A DNA stretch of 6,781 nt from Succinatimonas sp. CAG:777 (GTDB taxonomy: Bacteria > Pseudomonadota > Gammaproteobacteria > Enterobacterales > Succinivibrionaceae), in the NCBI GenBank assembly GCA_000431835.1, contig HF987901.1:1-6781 (forward strand), written 5' to 3'. The notes below the pieces were generated by a model. The model worked only from the letters and a program-made list of their open reading frames with translations. It was not told where the DNA came from and did no database searches. Positions 1 through 5,610 of the stretch are shown piece after piece. Numbering within the stretch: the stretch's first letter is position 1; each line of letters starts with the position of its first letter. A program made the position numbers and the translations under genes.

Positions 1-33
1 AAAAATGTATACCCCCATTTTTAGGGAAGAACC
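1..33 (+). repeat. 33-bp copy of the IS4-like element end (inverted match to 6749-6781)
   Basis: These 33 bases are the exact reverse complement of the last 33 bases of the window, and identity stops sharply at base 34. Read on the + strand from the ATG at 5-7 they encode MYTPIFREEP, the first ten residues of the IS4-family transposase on the other edge. The reading frame then runs into unrelated sequence and stops at base 80. It is therefore a remnant or the outer end of a second IS4-like copy in opposite orientation, or an assembly-edge overlap. No function of its own is visible. Confidence 0.85.
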
Positions 34-107
34 ATTTTTTTTTGTTCTGCCTCCAAAATTTTTCTCAATGAATAATCAATAAGGTTTAACCATTTTCTTT
101 CATGTAC

Positions 108-136
108 TTAAAAGAAAGAGATAAAAAAGTTATAAT
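108..136 (+). promoter_or_regulatory. Probable sigma70-type promoter of the MsbA-like gene
   Basis: A perfect TATAAT -10 box lies at 131-136. Seventeen bases upstream is TTAAAA (108-113), a 4-of-6 match to the TTGACA -35 consensus. The box is 35 bases before the start codon, which leaves room for a short leader of about 25-30 bases. The surrounding DNA is very A+T-rich, so chance matches occur, but the exact -10 and the correct spacing make this the best candidate in the region 34-171. No operator-like repeat was noticed here. Confidence 0.5.
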
Positions 137-171
137 AAAAGGTTACAAGCGTATATGTTAAAAGGTAACTA

Positions 172-2037
172 ATGAACAAAAAACACCCAGCTCAAAGACT
201 TGATGTGATCATAGAGCAAGGATCACTATCTCCATTAGCAGGATTGAAGAAATTCTGGCCATTTTTAAAACCATATATCTTTTTAACCATATTAGGTGTG
301 TTGCTTACTATCCCCGTAGGTGGCTTAGATGCAGCTGTTGCATCGTTCTTAAAGCCATTTATGGATAATGTAATGGTGGATAAAAATACTGAATTTGCTT
401 TAAAGGTTCCTTTTATTATTATTGGATTTACCTTAGTGCAAGGTATCTGTATTTATACCTCAAATATCGTCAATACCTATGTAGGTTCAAGAATTTCAAC
501 TGATTTGAAATTAGCTTTATATAAGAAGTTATTAGTTAGTGAATCTGCTTTCTTTGATAAGAATACCTCAGGTATTGTTCTTTTAAGATTCTGTAATGAT
601 GCAGATTCTGCTACTACAGGTCTTATTACTAACGTAAAACTCTTCTTATCGAAGTTCTGGTCCTCATTAGGGTTATTGGCGGTTCTGCTTTGGAACTCAT
701 GGCAATTGTCTTTCATTGCCTTAGGTGTACTGGTTTTATTGGTGATCCCAATGAAGATTGCCAGAAAGAAGGTTATGAAGATCATGTCTAAGAATGTTGA
801 GGCTCAGACAAAGATCAATACTACCTATGTAGAAACCTATTCTGGTATCAAGATCATCAAATCCTTTAACCTTATCAAGACTATGTATGAGAAGTTTCAT
901 AGAGAAGTTGAGGATATCTTTAAATTCTCTATGAAGATGACAAGAGATACCAACTGGTTATCACCAGCTATGCATTTAGTTACAGCTTGTGGTGTTGCAG
1001 GCGTGCTTTACTATGGTATGTATTTAATTACCACAGGTGTAATCACCTCAGGTACTTTCGTAGCATTCTTGGCTGCTCTAATCATGCTCTATACTCCAAT
1101 TAAGAGTATTGGTAATAACTATGTAGGTTTACAGACAGCTTTATTAGCATTAGAGCGTATCTATGTTATCTTAGATACACCTTCATTTGAAGCAAATGAT
1201 GGAGAGGGTAAAAAAGAACTTAAAGCTATATCAAAAGAGATTAAGTTTAACCATGTAAACTTCTCCTATGACGGTCAGAGAATGATCTTAAAGGATGTGA
1301 ACTTATCAGTTCCGGTAGGTAAGAAAGTTGCTTTAGTAGGTAACTCTGGCGGTGGTAAGTCAACAGTATGCTCTTTGATCCCAAGATTATATGAATTAGA
1401 TTCAGGCAACATCACAATTGACGGAACTGATATTACAGAATTTACCTTATCATCTTTAAGAGACAAGATCTCTATGGTGTTCCAGGACAACTTCCTCTTT
1501 GATGGTACAGTAAGACAAAACTTAATGTATGGTAAAGCTGATGCTACCGATGAGGAGATTAACCGTGCTATCAAGAGTGCATATCTTGATGAGTTTGTAC
1601 AGAAATTGCCAAATGGCATTGATACTGTAATCGGTGAACGTGGTTTACTTTTATCTGGTGGTCAAAAGCAGCGTTTAGCTATTGCAAGAGCAATTTTAAA
1701 GAATGCGCCAATCGTAATCTTAGATGAGGCTACCTCTGCTCTTGATAATAAGTCAGAGAAAGTGGTTCAAAGAGCATTAGATAAGCTTATGGAAGGCAGA
1801 ACTACCATAGTGATTGCTCACAGACTTTCAACTGTTATGGATGCTGATAAGATCTTGGTTATCAATGATGGTCAGGTGGTTGAAGAGGGTACTCACAATG
1901 ATCTGTTAGAAAAGAATGGTTCTTATGCAGTACTTTATAGATCTCAATTTTCTAAATCACACCATGATAATCTCAATTCTGACGATGCAGAATCTGTTGA
2001 TAAAGTTACAATTGATAAAAATAGTGGTAAAGATTAA
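172..2037 (+). CDS. msbA: MsbA-like ABC exporter (fused membrane and ATPase domains)
   Basis: This is a half-size ABC exporter that should work as an inner-membrane homodimer. In the MsbA family the substrate is lipid A-core or another lipid-linked glycan, flipped at the cost of ATP. The N-terminal part (about residues 30-310) has about six hydrophobic segments, roughly at 33-55, 78-100, 160-175, 178-195, 266-285 and 292-310. The nucleotide-binding domain (about 355-595) is complete: A-loop Tyr366, Walker A GNSGGGKST at 390-398, Q-loop Gln438, signature LSGGQ at 494-498, Walker B IVILDE at 514-519, D-loop SALD at 522-525 and switch His550. The ATG is preceded by AAAGG about six bases upstream, a fair ribosome binding site. 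At 621 residues it is slightly longer than usual MsbA (about 580-600), mainly through a hydrophilic tail after residue 595. Assignment to exporter type is firm. The exact substrate is inferred; a lipid-linked oligosaccharide flippase of the PglK kind is the main alternative. No lpxK is visible next to it. Confidence 0.8.
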   Translation: MNKKHPAQRLDVIIEQGSLSPLAGLKKFWPFLKPYIFLTILGVLLTIPVGGLDAAVASFLKPFMDNVMVDKNTEFALKVPFIIIGFTLVQGICIYTSNIVNTYVGSRISTDLKLALYKKLLVSESAFFDKNTSGIVLLRFCNDADSATTGLITNVKLFLSKFWSSLGLLAVLLWNSWQLSFIALGVLVLLVIPMKIARKKVMKIMSKNVEAQTKINTTYVETYSGIKIIKSFNLIKTMYEKFHREVEDIFKFSMKMTRDTNWLSPAMHLVTACGVAGVLYYGMYLITTGVITSGTFVAFLAALIMLYTPIKSIGNNYVGLQTALLALERIYVILDTPSFEANDGEGKKELKAISKEIKFNHVNFSYDGQRMILKDVNLSVPVGKKVALVGNSGGGKSTVCSLIPRLYELDSGNITIDGTDITEFTLSSLRDKISMVFQDNFLFDGTVRQNLMYGKADATDEEINRAIKSAYLDEFVQKLPNGIDTVIGERGLLLSGGQKQRLAIARAILKNAPIVILDEATSALDNKSEKVVQRALDKLMEGRTTIVIAHRLSTVMDADKILVINDGQVVEEGTHNDLLEKNGSYAVLYRSQFSKSHHDNLNSDDAESVDKVTIDKNSGKD

Positions 2038-2084
2038 GTCTAAAACTTATATTACAGATATTTTGGAAAAGGTATGAAAAAGAG

Positions 2085-2104
2085 TGGCATGATTTTAAAT
2101 GCCA
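2085..2104 (+). other. Small hairpin after the MsbA-like gene
   Basis: TGGCAT (2085-2090) pairs with ATGCCA (2099-2104) around an 8-base loop, 48 bases after the stop codon. It is followed by GATTT rather than a long T run, so it is at best a weak terminator or an mRNA 3' end stabiliser. Confidence 0.25.
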
Positions 2105-2126
2105 TGATTTAACAGATTTATATTTT

Positions 2127-2141
2127 CAACTTGAAAAGTTG
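2127..2141 (+). other. Second small hairpin in the same gap
   Basis: CAACTT (2127-2132) pairs with AAGTTG (2136-2141) around a 3-base loop. The following bases are TTATAAG, not a T tract. It may act with the hairpin at 2085 to mark the end of the upstream transcript, but a real rho-independent terminator is not evident. Confidence 0.25.
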
Positions 2142-2192
2142 TTATAAGTATTAACTCTGTTTTTGTTTGTCTTTTGATTGATTAAAGAGCTT

Positions 2193-2220
2193 TTGCAAAT
2201 TTATTACTAATAATTTAAAT
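2193..2220 (+). promoter_or_regulatory. Weak promoter candidate for the sugar transferase
   Basis: TTGCAA (2193-2198) and TTAAAT (2215-2220) are separated by 16 bases, each matching the sigma70 consensus in four of six positions (TTGCAA differs at positions 4 and 5). The gap of 265 bases between the two genes makes a separate promoter plausible. The A+T-rich setting lowers the weight of this match. Confidence 0.25.
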
Positions 2221-2231
2221 ATCTTTACTGG

Positions 2232-2245
2232 ATAAGTTAACTTAT
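2232..2245. promoter_or_regulatory. Perfect 14-bp palindrome, possible operator
   Basis: ATAAGTTAACTTAT is identical to its own reverse complement and lies 57 bases before the transferase start, just downstream of the best promoter candidate. Its position and symmetry suit a dimeric repressor site. No known regulator motif is recognised, and short A+T-rich palindromes also arise by chance. Confidence 0.25.
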
Positions 2246-2302
2246 ACCAAAATGGGAATGGCAAAGTTTTTTGTGTGTGAAGAATAGGTATTTATCAATA
2301 CA

Positions 2303-3724
2303 ATGAATAAAGATAGTTCTGATAAGATTATAAGAAATGTTCTTGCTTTGTCAGGAAGTTTTGTTGTTTTTGCATCTCTATATCTAGCCTATTCATTATA
2401 TTTTGGCTTTGCTCTTACAACAGTTAAGTTTTATTCTTTTAGACTTTACCTGTTTATCTTCATATTTGAGTACTTGTTCTCAACTGCATTTACAGGAGTG
2501 AACAGAAGTTTTATTTTTAGAGGTATTTTTAAAGAATCTGTTGCTGTATTGCAGTTAACATGTTTTTTAATTTCTCTTTTAATTTTAATACTTTTCTTAC
2601 TACACAGTTTAGGTGATTCTAAACGTCTTGTTATTGGATATTTTGGCGTTATCTTTTTGGTATTGGAATTTAGTTCACGATTATTGATTAAATTCGTATT
2701 AGTAAGACTTTATAAAAACTCTAAGTTTTCTAACAAAATTCTCGTAATAACAGACAATGACTGTAGAAAGACTATCAAAGGTTTATTAACAAATTTTGAT
2801 TGGAGACGTGAAATTTGTGGTATTTCAGTTCCTCAAACCTTTAAACAAAATAAAAAAATCTACGGTATAGATGTCGTTTGCTCATATCAAACTCTATTAG
2901 ATTACATTACTCATAATAATGTTGATGAACTCTTTGTTACCGTCAATCTTGATGATAATGAAGAACTGAAGAATGTCCTATCTCAAGCCGAGGAAATGGG
3001 AATTAGAGTTAATATAAAGATTAATCTTGAAGTATTTGACTACTTACCTAAGTCTTTTATTATTGTAAGTAAATTTGGTAATCTGCACTGTATTTCTGTT
3101 AGTCGTAAGTTTGTTTCAAATCAAAAAGCTATTGCAAAACGCTTACTAGATTACACTGGCGGTATTGTAGGATTTATCATCTTTTGCGTTGCATATTTAG
3201 TATTAGCTCCGATTATAAAACTTGACTCTAAAGGTCCAGTACTCTTCTCTCAGGACAGAGTAGGTAGAAATGGAAGGATCTTTAAATGTTATAAGTTCAG
3301 ATCAATGAGAAGTGATGCTGAAGAAATAAAAAAATCATTGATGTCTCAAAATGAAATGAATGGTTTGATGTTCAAGATGGAAAATGATCCAAGAATCACA
3401 AAAGTTGGTCATTTTATTAGAAGAACATCACTTGATGAGCTGCCTCAGTTTATAAATGTATTAAAAGGTGACATGAGTTTAGTTGGTACAAGACCACCTA
3501 CTGTAGATGAATATAATAATTATGAACCTAAACACAAAGCTCGTGTTTCAATGACCCCTGGACTTACAGGTTTGTGGCAGGTAAGCGGTAGAAGTAACAT
3601 CAAGAATTTTGATGACGTCGTGAAGCTTGACATGGAATATATCAATAATTGGTCTGTGCTTTTAGATATTAAGATTATTCTGCTAACAATTAAGGTTGTG
3701 TTGTTTGGAAAAGGGGCTAAATGA
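2303..3724 (+). CDS. Polyprenyl-phosphate sugar phosphotransferase (WcaJ/WbaP/EpsL type), initiating surface-glycan synthesis
   Basis: The family transfers a hexose-1-phosphate from a nucleotide sugar to undecaprenyl phosphate at the inner membrane, the first step of many capsule, exopolysaccharide and O-antigen pathways. At 473 residues it has the full-length layout: four N-terminal hydrophobic segments (about 12-35, 44-62, 80-102, 108-131), a cytosolic central domain (about 143-265), a fifth hydrophobic segment at about 283-305, and the catalytic bacterial sugar transferase domain (about 274-470). Visible motifs are GPVLFSQDRVG (311-321), KFRSM (331-335), DPRITKVG (362-369), the catalytic Asp378-Glu379 in DELPQ, GTRPP (395-399) and TPGLTGLWQVSGRS (418-431). 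The specific sugar cannot be read from sequence. The start codon has only a weak AGG 14 bases upstream, but no better in-frame start is near. Mobile DNA starts 19 bases after its stop, so any downstream partners of a glycan locus are absent from the window. Confidence 0.9.
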   Translation: MNKDSSDKIIRNVLALSGSFVVFASLYLAYSLYFGFALTTVKFYSFRLYLFIFIFEYLFSTAFTGVNRSFIFRGIFKESVAVLQLTCFLISLLILILFLLHSLGDSKRLVIGYFGVIFLVLEFSSRLLIKFVLVRLYKNSKFSNKILVITDNDCRKTIKGLLTNFDWRREICGISVPQTFKQNKKIYGIDVVCSYQTLLDYITHNNVDELFVTVNLDDNEELKNVLSQAEEMGIRVNIKINLEVFDYLPKSFIIVSKFGNLHCISVSRKFVSNQKAIAKRLLDYTGGIVGFIIFCVAYLVLAPIIKLDSKGPVLFSQDRVGRNGRIFKCYKFRSMRSDAEEIKKSLMSQNEMNGLMFKMENDPRITKVGHFIRRTSLDELPQFINVLKGDMSLVGTRPPTVDEYNNYEPKHKARVSMTPGLTGLWQVSGRSNIKNFDDVVKLDMEYINNWSVLLDIKIILLTIKVVLFGKGAK

Positions 3725-3743
3725 TCATATTTTTGCTAAAAAA

Positions 3744-3769
3744 GGCTCTTCGTGCATATTTATGGGTAA
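3744..3769. repeat. Presumed terminal inverted repeat of the ISL3-type element
   Basis: The sequence starts GGCTCTTCGTGCATATTTAT. The family resemblance is in the first seven bases; the inner limit is a guess, because the second end is missing. AAGGCTCT at 3742-3749 is also complementary to AGAGCCTT at 3792-3799, so the end could fold into a small stem. Confidence 0.45.
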
Positions 3770-3802
3770 ATAATTGAAAGCAGAACATGTTAGAGCCTTA
3801 AT

Positions 3803-4000
3803 TTAAGCTACTTTCAGCCCCTTACCACCTCGATTAGTAAGTGGAATAAAAATATTTGAACATCCAAGTAAGATCATATCGAGCATATTTTGGATGTTTC
3901 TAAAGCCATAAGCTTTACGTAAAAACAACTTAATCTTGTTGTTTATAGCCTCAACTCTAGCATTGCTCAGTTGAGGCTCTATTGTATTGAGAATAGAGAG
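3803..4000 (-). pseudogene. ISL3-family transposase, C-terminal fragment
   Basis: The 65 remaining codons contain the family hallmark LSNARVEAINNKIK followed by RKAYGFRN. In ISL3 (IS204/IS1001/IS1165) transposases this block holds the catalytic Glu of the DDE triad, here the Glu in ARVEA. The stop is TAA at 3803-3805. The fragment is joined at 4000/4001 to the terminal repeat of the IS3-family element. An open frame continues 45 bases into that repeat to a TTG at 4043-4045, but this is only a chimeric extension. The 5' part of the gene, with the DNA-binding domain and the two catalytic Asp residues, is absent. It cannot encode an active transposase. Confidence 0.85.
3998..4000. repeat. Possible 3-bp target duplication (GAG), left
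   Basis: GAG directly outside the left IS3 end matches GAG at 5529-5531 outside the right end. IS3-family elements usually duplicate 3-5 bases. A 3-base match has a 1-in-64 chance of occurring by accident. Confidence 0.45.
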
Positions 4001-4028
4001 GGGGATGCGGACAAAATCCTGGACACCT
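4001..4028 (+). repeat. IS3 terminal inverted repeat, left (distal to the transposase start)
   Basis: The 28 bases are a perfect reverse complement of 5501-5528. The first 20 are GGGGATGCGGACAAAATCCT, followed by GGACACCT. The repeat ends nine bases before the transposase stop codon TAG at 4038-4040. Confidence 0.95.
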
Positions 4029-4037
4029 TTGCTAATA

Positions 4038-4826
4038 CTAACCAAATCTGAGCCTGTATTGTACCGGGCTCAATCCTCCTAATGTATTTTTGATTCTGTC
4101 GTTATTGTACCATTGGATATAATTACTCAGGTATGTTTTTAATTCATCTAAAGAAAGCTCTTCAATTGAATGATTATAAAAGCATTCTGTCTTCATTCTT
4201 CCAAAGAATCCCTCACAGGCGGCATTATCAGGACTGCAACCTTTTTTAGACATTGATCGTATAAGTTTGTTGTCATTAGTTAATGATATCCATCCTGGCC
4301 ATCTGTAATGACAGCCTCTGTCAGAATGGATTATTGGTCTGCTGTCTGTCCTTTTAAGTTTTTTTATGGCTTCAGTTAAAGTATCATTTGCTAGAGTTGC
4401 TGTAGGTTTATCTCCTATCTTATAAGAAACAATTTCATCGTTGAAGCAGTCTCTTATAATTGACAAATAGAGTTTTTCCTTACTGCATGCAAATTCTGAT
4501 ATATCAGTCAGCCATTTTTCATTTGGGGCTGATGCAGAAAAATCCCGATTCACTATATTAGGTACTGCAGGAGAAAGTTCTCCAAGGTAAGAAGAGAATC
4601 GTTTCTTTTTACGTTTGACAATCTTTATTCCTTCTTTTTTCATAAGCCTTCTTATGACTTTTTCTGAAAGCTTGTGGCCTGCGTTCTTTAATGCAGTATA
4701 GAGTCTTCTATAGCCGTAGCATTCATAGTTTTTTATAAATGTTTCTTTTAGCAACGCTCTGCTAGACTGATATTTATCATCTTTGAGCCGAGACTGTTCA
4801 ACATAATAGTAGCTGCTTTTTGACAT
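4038..4826 (-). CDS. IS3-family transposase, C-terminal catalytic part (OrfB)
   Basis: This is the DDE integrase-like part of the transposase (rve fold) that cuts and joins the IS ends. All three catalytic residues are present: Asp108 in WLTDISEF, Asp169 in HSDRGCHY and Glu205 in DNAACEGFFGR, with exactly 35 residues between the second Asp and the Glu, the D(35)E spacing of the family. An N-terminal HTH_21-like region (about 25-75, with YGYRRLYTALK) comes first, and the C-terminus carries WYNNDRIKNTLGGLSPVQYR. The listed start is the first ATG. It has no ribosome binding site, and family-like sequence (EKYQIISALKNKYSILSLL) continues upstream in the same frame to the TAA at 4905-4907. It may therefore be made by readthrough, or by restart at the AUU codon at 4883-4881, which follows GAGAAG by six bases; IS911 OrfB is known to start at AUU. 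Confidence 0.85.
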   Translation of the reverse strand: MSKSSYYYVEQSRLKDDKYQSSRALLKETFIKNYECYGYRRLYTALKNAGHKLSEKVIRRLMKKEGIKIVKRKKKRFSSYLGELSPAVPNIVNRDFSASAPNEKWLTDISEFACSKEKLYLSIIRDCFNDEIVSYKIGDKPTATLANDTLTEAIKKLKRTDSRPIIHSDRGCHYRWPGWISLTNDNKLIRSMSKKGCSPDNAACEGFFGRMKTECFYNHSIEELSLDELKTYLSNYIQWYNNDRIKNTLGGLSPVQYRLRFG

Positions 4827-4904
4827 CGATAGAGATTTAAGCAGAGAGAGAATCGAATACTTGTTTTTTAAGGCACTGATAATTTGATACTTCTCTTTGT
4901 TTTT

Positions 4905-5486
4905 TTAAGCTTTTATATCAGTGCCTTTCCCTTTTTTTAATATTTCAAAGACCTCTGTCATCACGTCAACTTTCATCTGCAGCTCTTTTACCTGCTTTTT
5001 AAGCAGAGCTATGTCATCAGAACTTGCTTTAGAGGTTTTAGGAGATTGACCCTTTAGCTCATTTTTCTCATCTGCTACTTGAGTTTCAAGCGAATCGGTC
5101 CTTTTGATTTTCTTTTTCTTCTGTTGCAAGCCAAATACTCCGTATTTAAGATACTTTTTTCTCCATATATATATTATATTGCGAGAAATGCCTTCTTCAA
5201 TTGCAACATCACGAATGTTTTCTGTTCCTTCAAAACATCTTTTTAGGATCTGAAGCTTACGCTCTGCTGAATAGCCATCATGATCCATCTTAACCTTAAG
5301 ATTTATACTCTTGACTCCACTGGGCATAAGATTTGGAAACTTACCATTTGTTGCCTTTCTTTGGTTTATCCATTCATACAGGGTATGCGCAGCTGGATAA
5401 CCTAACTGCCTGACTGTAGGAACAACCTTTTTAATTTTGTCATACAGTTTTAATGCTGCAATAATTTGTTGGACTGTATATGCCAT
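4905..5486 (-). CDS. IS3-family transposase, N-terminal DNA-binding part (OrfA)
   Basis: The 193 residues bind the IS ends and help multimerise the transposase. A first helix-turn-helix (about residues 5-45, with TVRQLGYPAAHTLYEW) and a second one (about 72-118, with YSAERKLQILKRC and SRNIIYIWRKKYL) are followed by a lysine-rich linker and a coiled-coil-like stretch (about 158-184, with LLKKQVKELQMKVDVM). The start is well supported by a strong ribosome binding site. The frame ends GKGTDIKA then TAA, and the frame beyond stays open into OrfB. In related proteins as I recall them, the corresponding region runs on without a break (LKKDPGVD..L.NREK), so the TAA sits where a Leu would be expected; TTA to TAA is a single base change. 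The -1 frame at the A-tract near residue 184 meets a TGA within five codons, so frameshifting there does not give a fusion. Confidence 0.85.
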   Translation of the reverse strand: MAYTVQQIIAALKLYDKIKKVVPTVRQLGYPAAHTLYEWINQRKATNGKFPNLMPSGVKSINLKVKMDHDGYSAERKLQILKRCFEGTENIRDVAIEEGISRNIIYIWRKKYLKYGVFGLQQKKKKIKRTDSLETQVADEKNELKGQSPKTSKASSDDIALLKKQVKELQMKVDVMTEVFEILKKGKGTDIKA

Positions 5487-5487
5487 A

Positions 5488-5496
5488 GATCACCTC
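5488..5496 (-). promoter_or_regulatory. Strong ribosome binding site of the IS3 OrfA
   Basis: On the - strand the bases read GAGGTGATC, which is perfectly complementary to the 16S rRNA 3' end GATCACCTC. The GAGG core is six bases before the ATG at 5486-5484, fixing this start. Confidence 0.8.
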
Positions 5497-5500
5497 GTTT

Positions 5501-5528
5501 AGGTGTCCAGGATTTTGTCCGCATCCCC
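5501..5528 (-). repeat. IS3 terminal inverted repeat, right (transposase-start side)
   Basis: This is the exact 28-base inverted partner of 4001-4028. It lies 14 bases upstream of the OrfA start codon, so the ribosome binding site falls between repeat and gene. Confidence 0.95.
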
Positions 5529-5531
5529 GAG
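5529..5531. repeat. Possible 3-bp target duplication (GAG), right
   Basis: GAG directly follows the right IS3 repeat and matches 3998-4000. The flanking sequence beyond it does not continue the ISL3 transposase convincingly, so the duplication is uncertain. Confidence 0.4.
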
Positions 5532-5545
5532 TGAAATAAATTCCG

Positions 5546-5561
5546 TGTAAACCCAATTAAG
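5546..5561 (+). repeat. Candidate distal terminal repeat of the IS4-like element
   Basis: TGTAAACCCAATTAAG resembles the opposite end (TGTATACCCCCATTTTTAG) with a T/A change and short gaps. The similarity is imperfect and was found by eye, so the boundary is tentative. Confidence 0.35.
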
Positions 5562-5588
5562 TCTGATATCATTTTACGACTTAATTGG
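5553..5588 (-). terminator. 11-bp perfect hairpin after the IS4-like transposase, possible terminator
   Basis: CCAATTAAGTC (5553-5563) pairs perfectly with GACTTAATTGG (5578-5588) around a 14-base loop, 22 bases past the transposase stop. On the - strand it is followed by GTTTAC, not a long T run, and the stem is A+T-rich, so termination would be weak. It may instead be a subterminal structure of the element or shield the transposase from outside transcription. Confidence 0.35.
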
Positions 5589-5610
5589 AGTTTTAAACAT
5601 GCATGGTTGG

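Larger units (their letters stand above)
3744..4000 (-). mobile_element. Truncated ISL3-family insertion sequence (3' end only)
   Basis: The outer boundary is placed at GGCTCTTCGTGC (3744), an end of the GGCTCTT kind common in ISL3-family elements. Inside it lies the C-terminal part of an ISL3-type transposase read on the - strand. The element is broken at base 4000 by the IS3-family element. No matching second end and no N-terminal transposase sequence occur in the window beyond that insertion, so this copy is dead unless the rest lies elsewhere. The family places 8-bp target duplications; the bases before the end are CTAAAAAA, but the partner copy is not visible. Confidence 0.7.
4001..5528 (-). 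mobile_element. Complete IS3-family insertion sequence, 1528 bp
   Basis: The element is bounded by 28-bp perfect inverted repeats (4001-4028 and 5501-5528) and contains both transposase halves on the - strand, filling nearly the whole length. The ends read GGGGATGCGGACAAAATCCT inward. The conventional IS3-family TG...CA ends would be at 4006 and 5523, but the perfect match runs five bases further out, and flanking GAG triplets fit the longer boundaries. It sits inside the ISL3-type fragment and next to the IS4-type element. The protein set is the long IS3 class with a two-helix-turn-helix N-terminal part and a DDE C-terminal part. Its transposase is interrupted by a TAA codon. Confidence 0.9.

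Noticed and set aside
5..82. Short + strand frame starting MYTPIFREEP at the left edge
   Set aside because: Only the first ten codons match the transposase; the rest is low-complexity, unrelated sequence ending at base 82.
477..785. Open frame of 102 codons on the - strand inside the exporter gene
   Set aside because: It is fully covered by the exporter, whose membrane domain is clearly coding on the + strand, and its translation shows no domain.
1275..1619. Open frame of 114 codons on the - strand opposite the ATPase domain
   Set aside because: It lies opposite the Walker A to signature region, which is plainly coding on the + strand; the translation has no recognisable features.
3159..3169. 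GGCGGTATTGT resembles the ops/JUMPstart core GGCGGTAG
   Set aside because: It is inside the transferase coding sequence, differs from the core after GGCGGTA, and no JUMPstart context is present upstream of the gene.
4001..4045. N-terminal extension of the ISL3 fragment from TTG at 4043-4045
   Set aside because: These codons come from the IS3 terminal repeat and overlap the OrfB end; the fusion is a by-product of the insertion.
4890..4907. A7C tract as a programmed -1 frameshift site for the IS3 transposase
   Set aside because: In the OrfA frame the slippery codons AAA AAC come after the TAA, and OrfB is already in the same frame, so a -1 shift would not produce the fusion.
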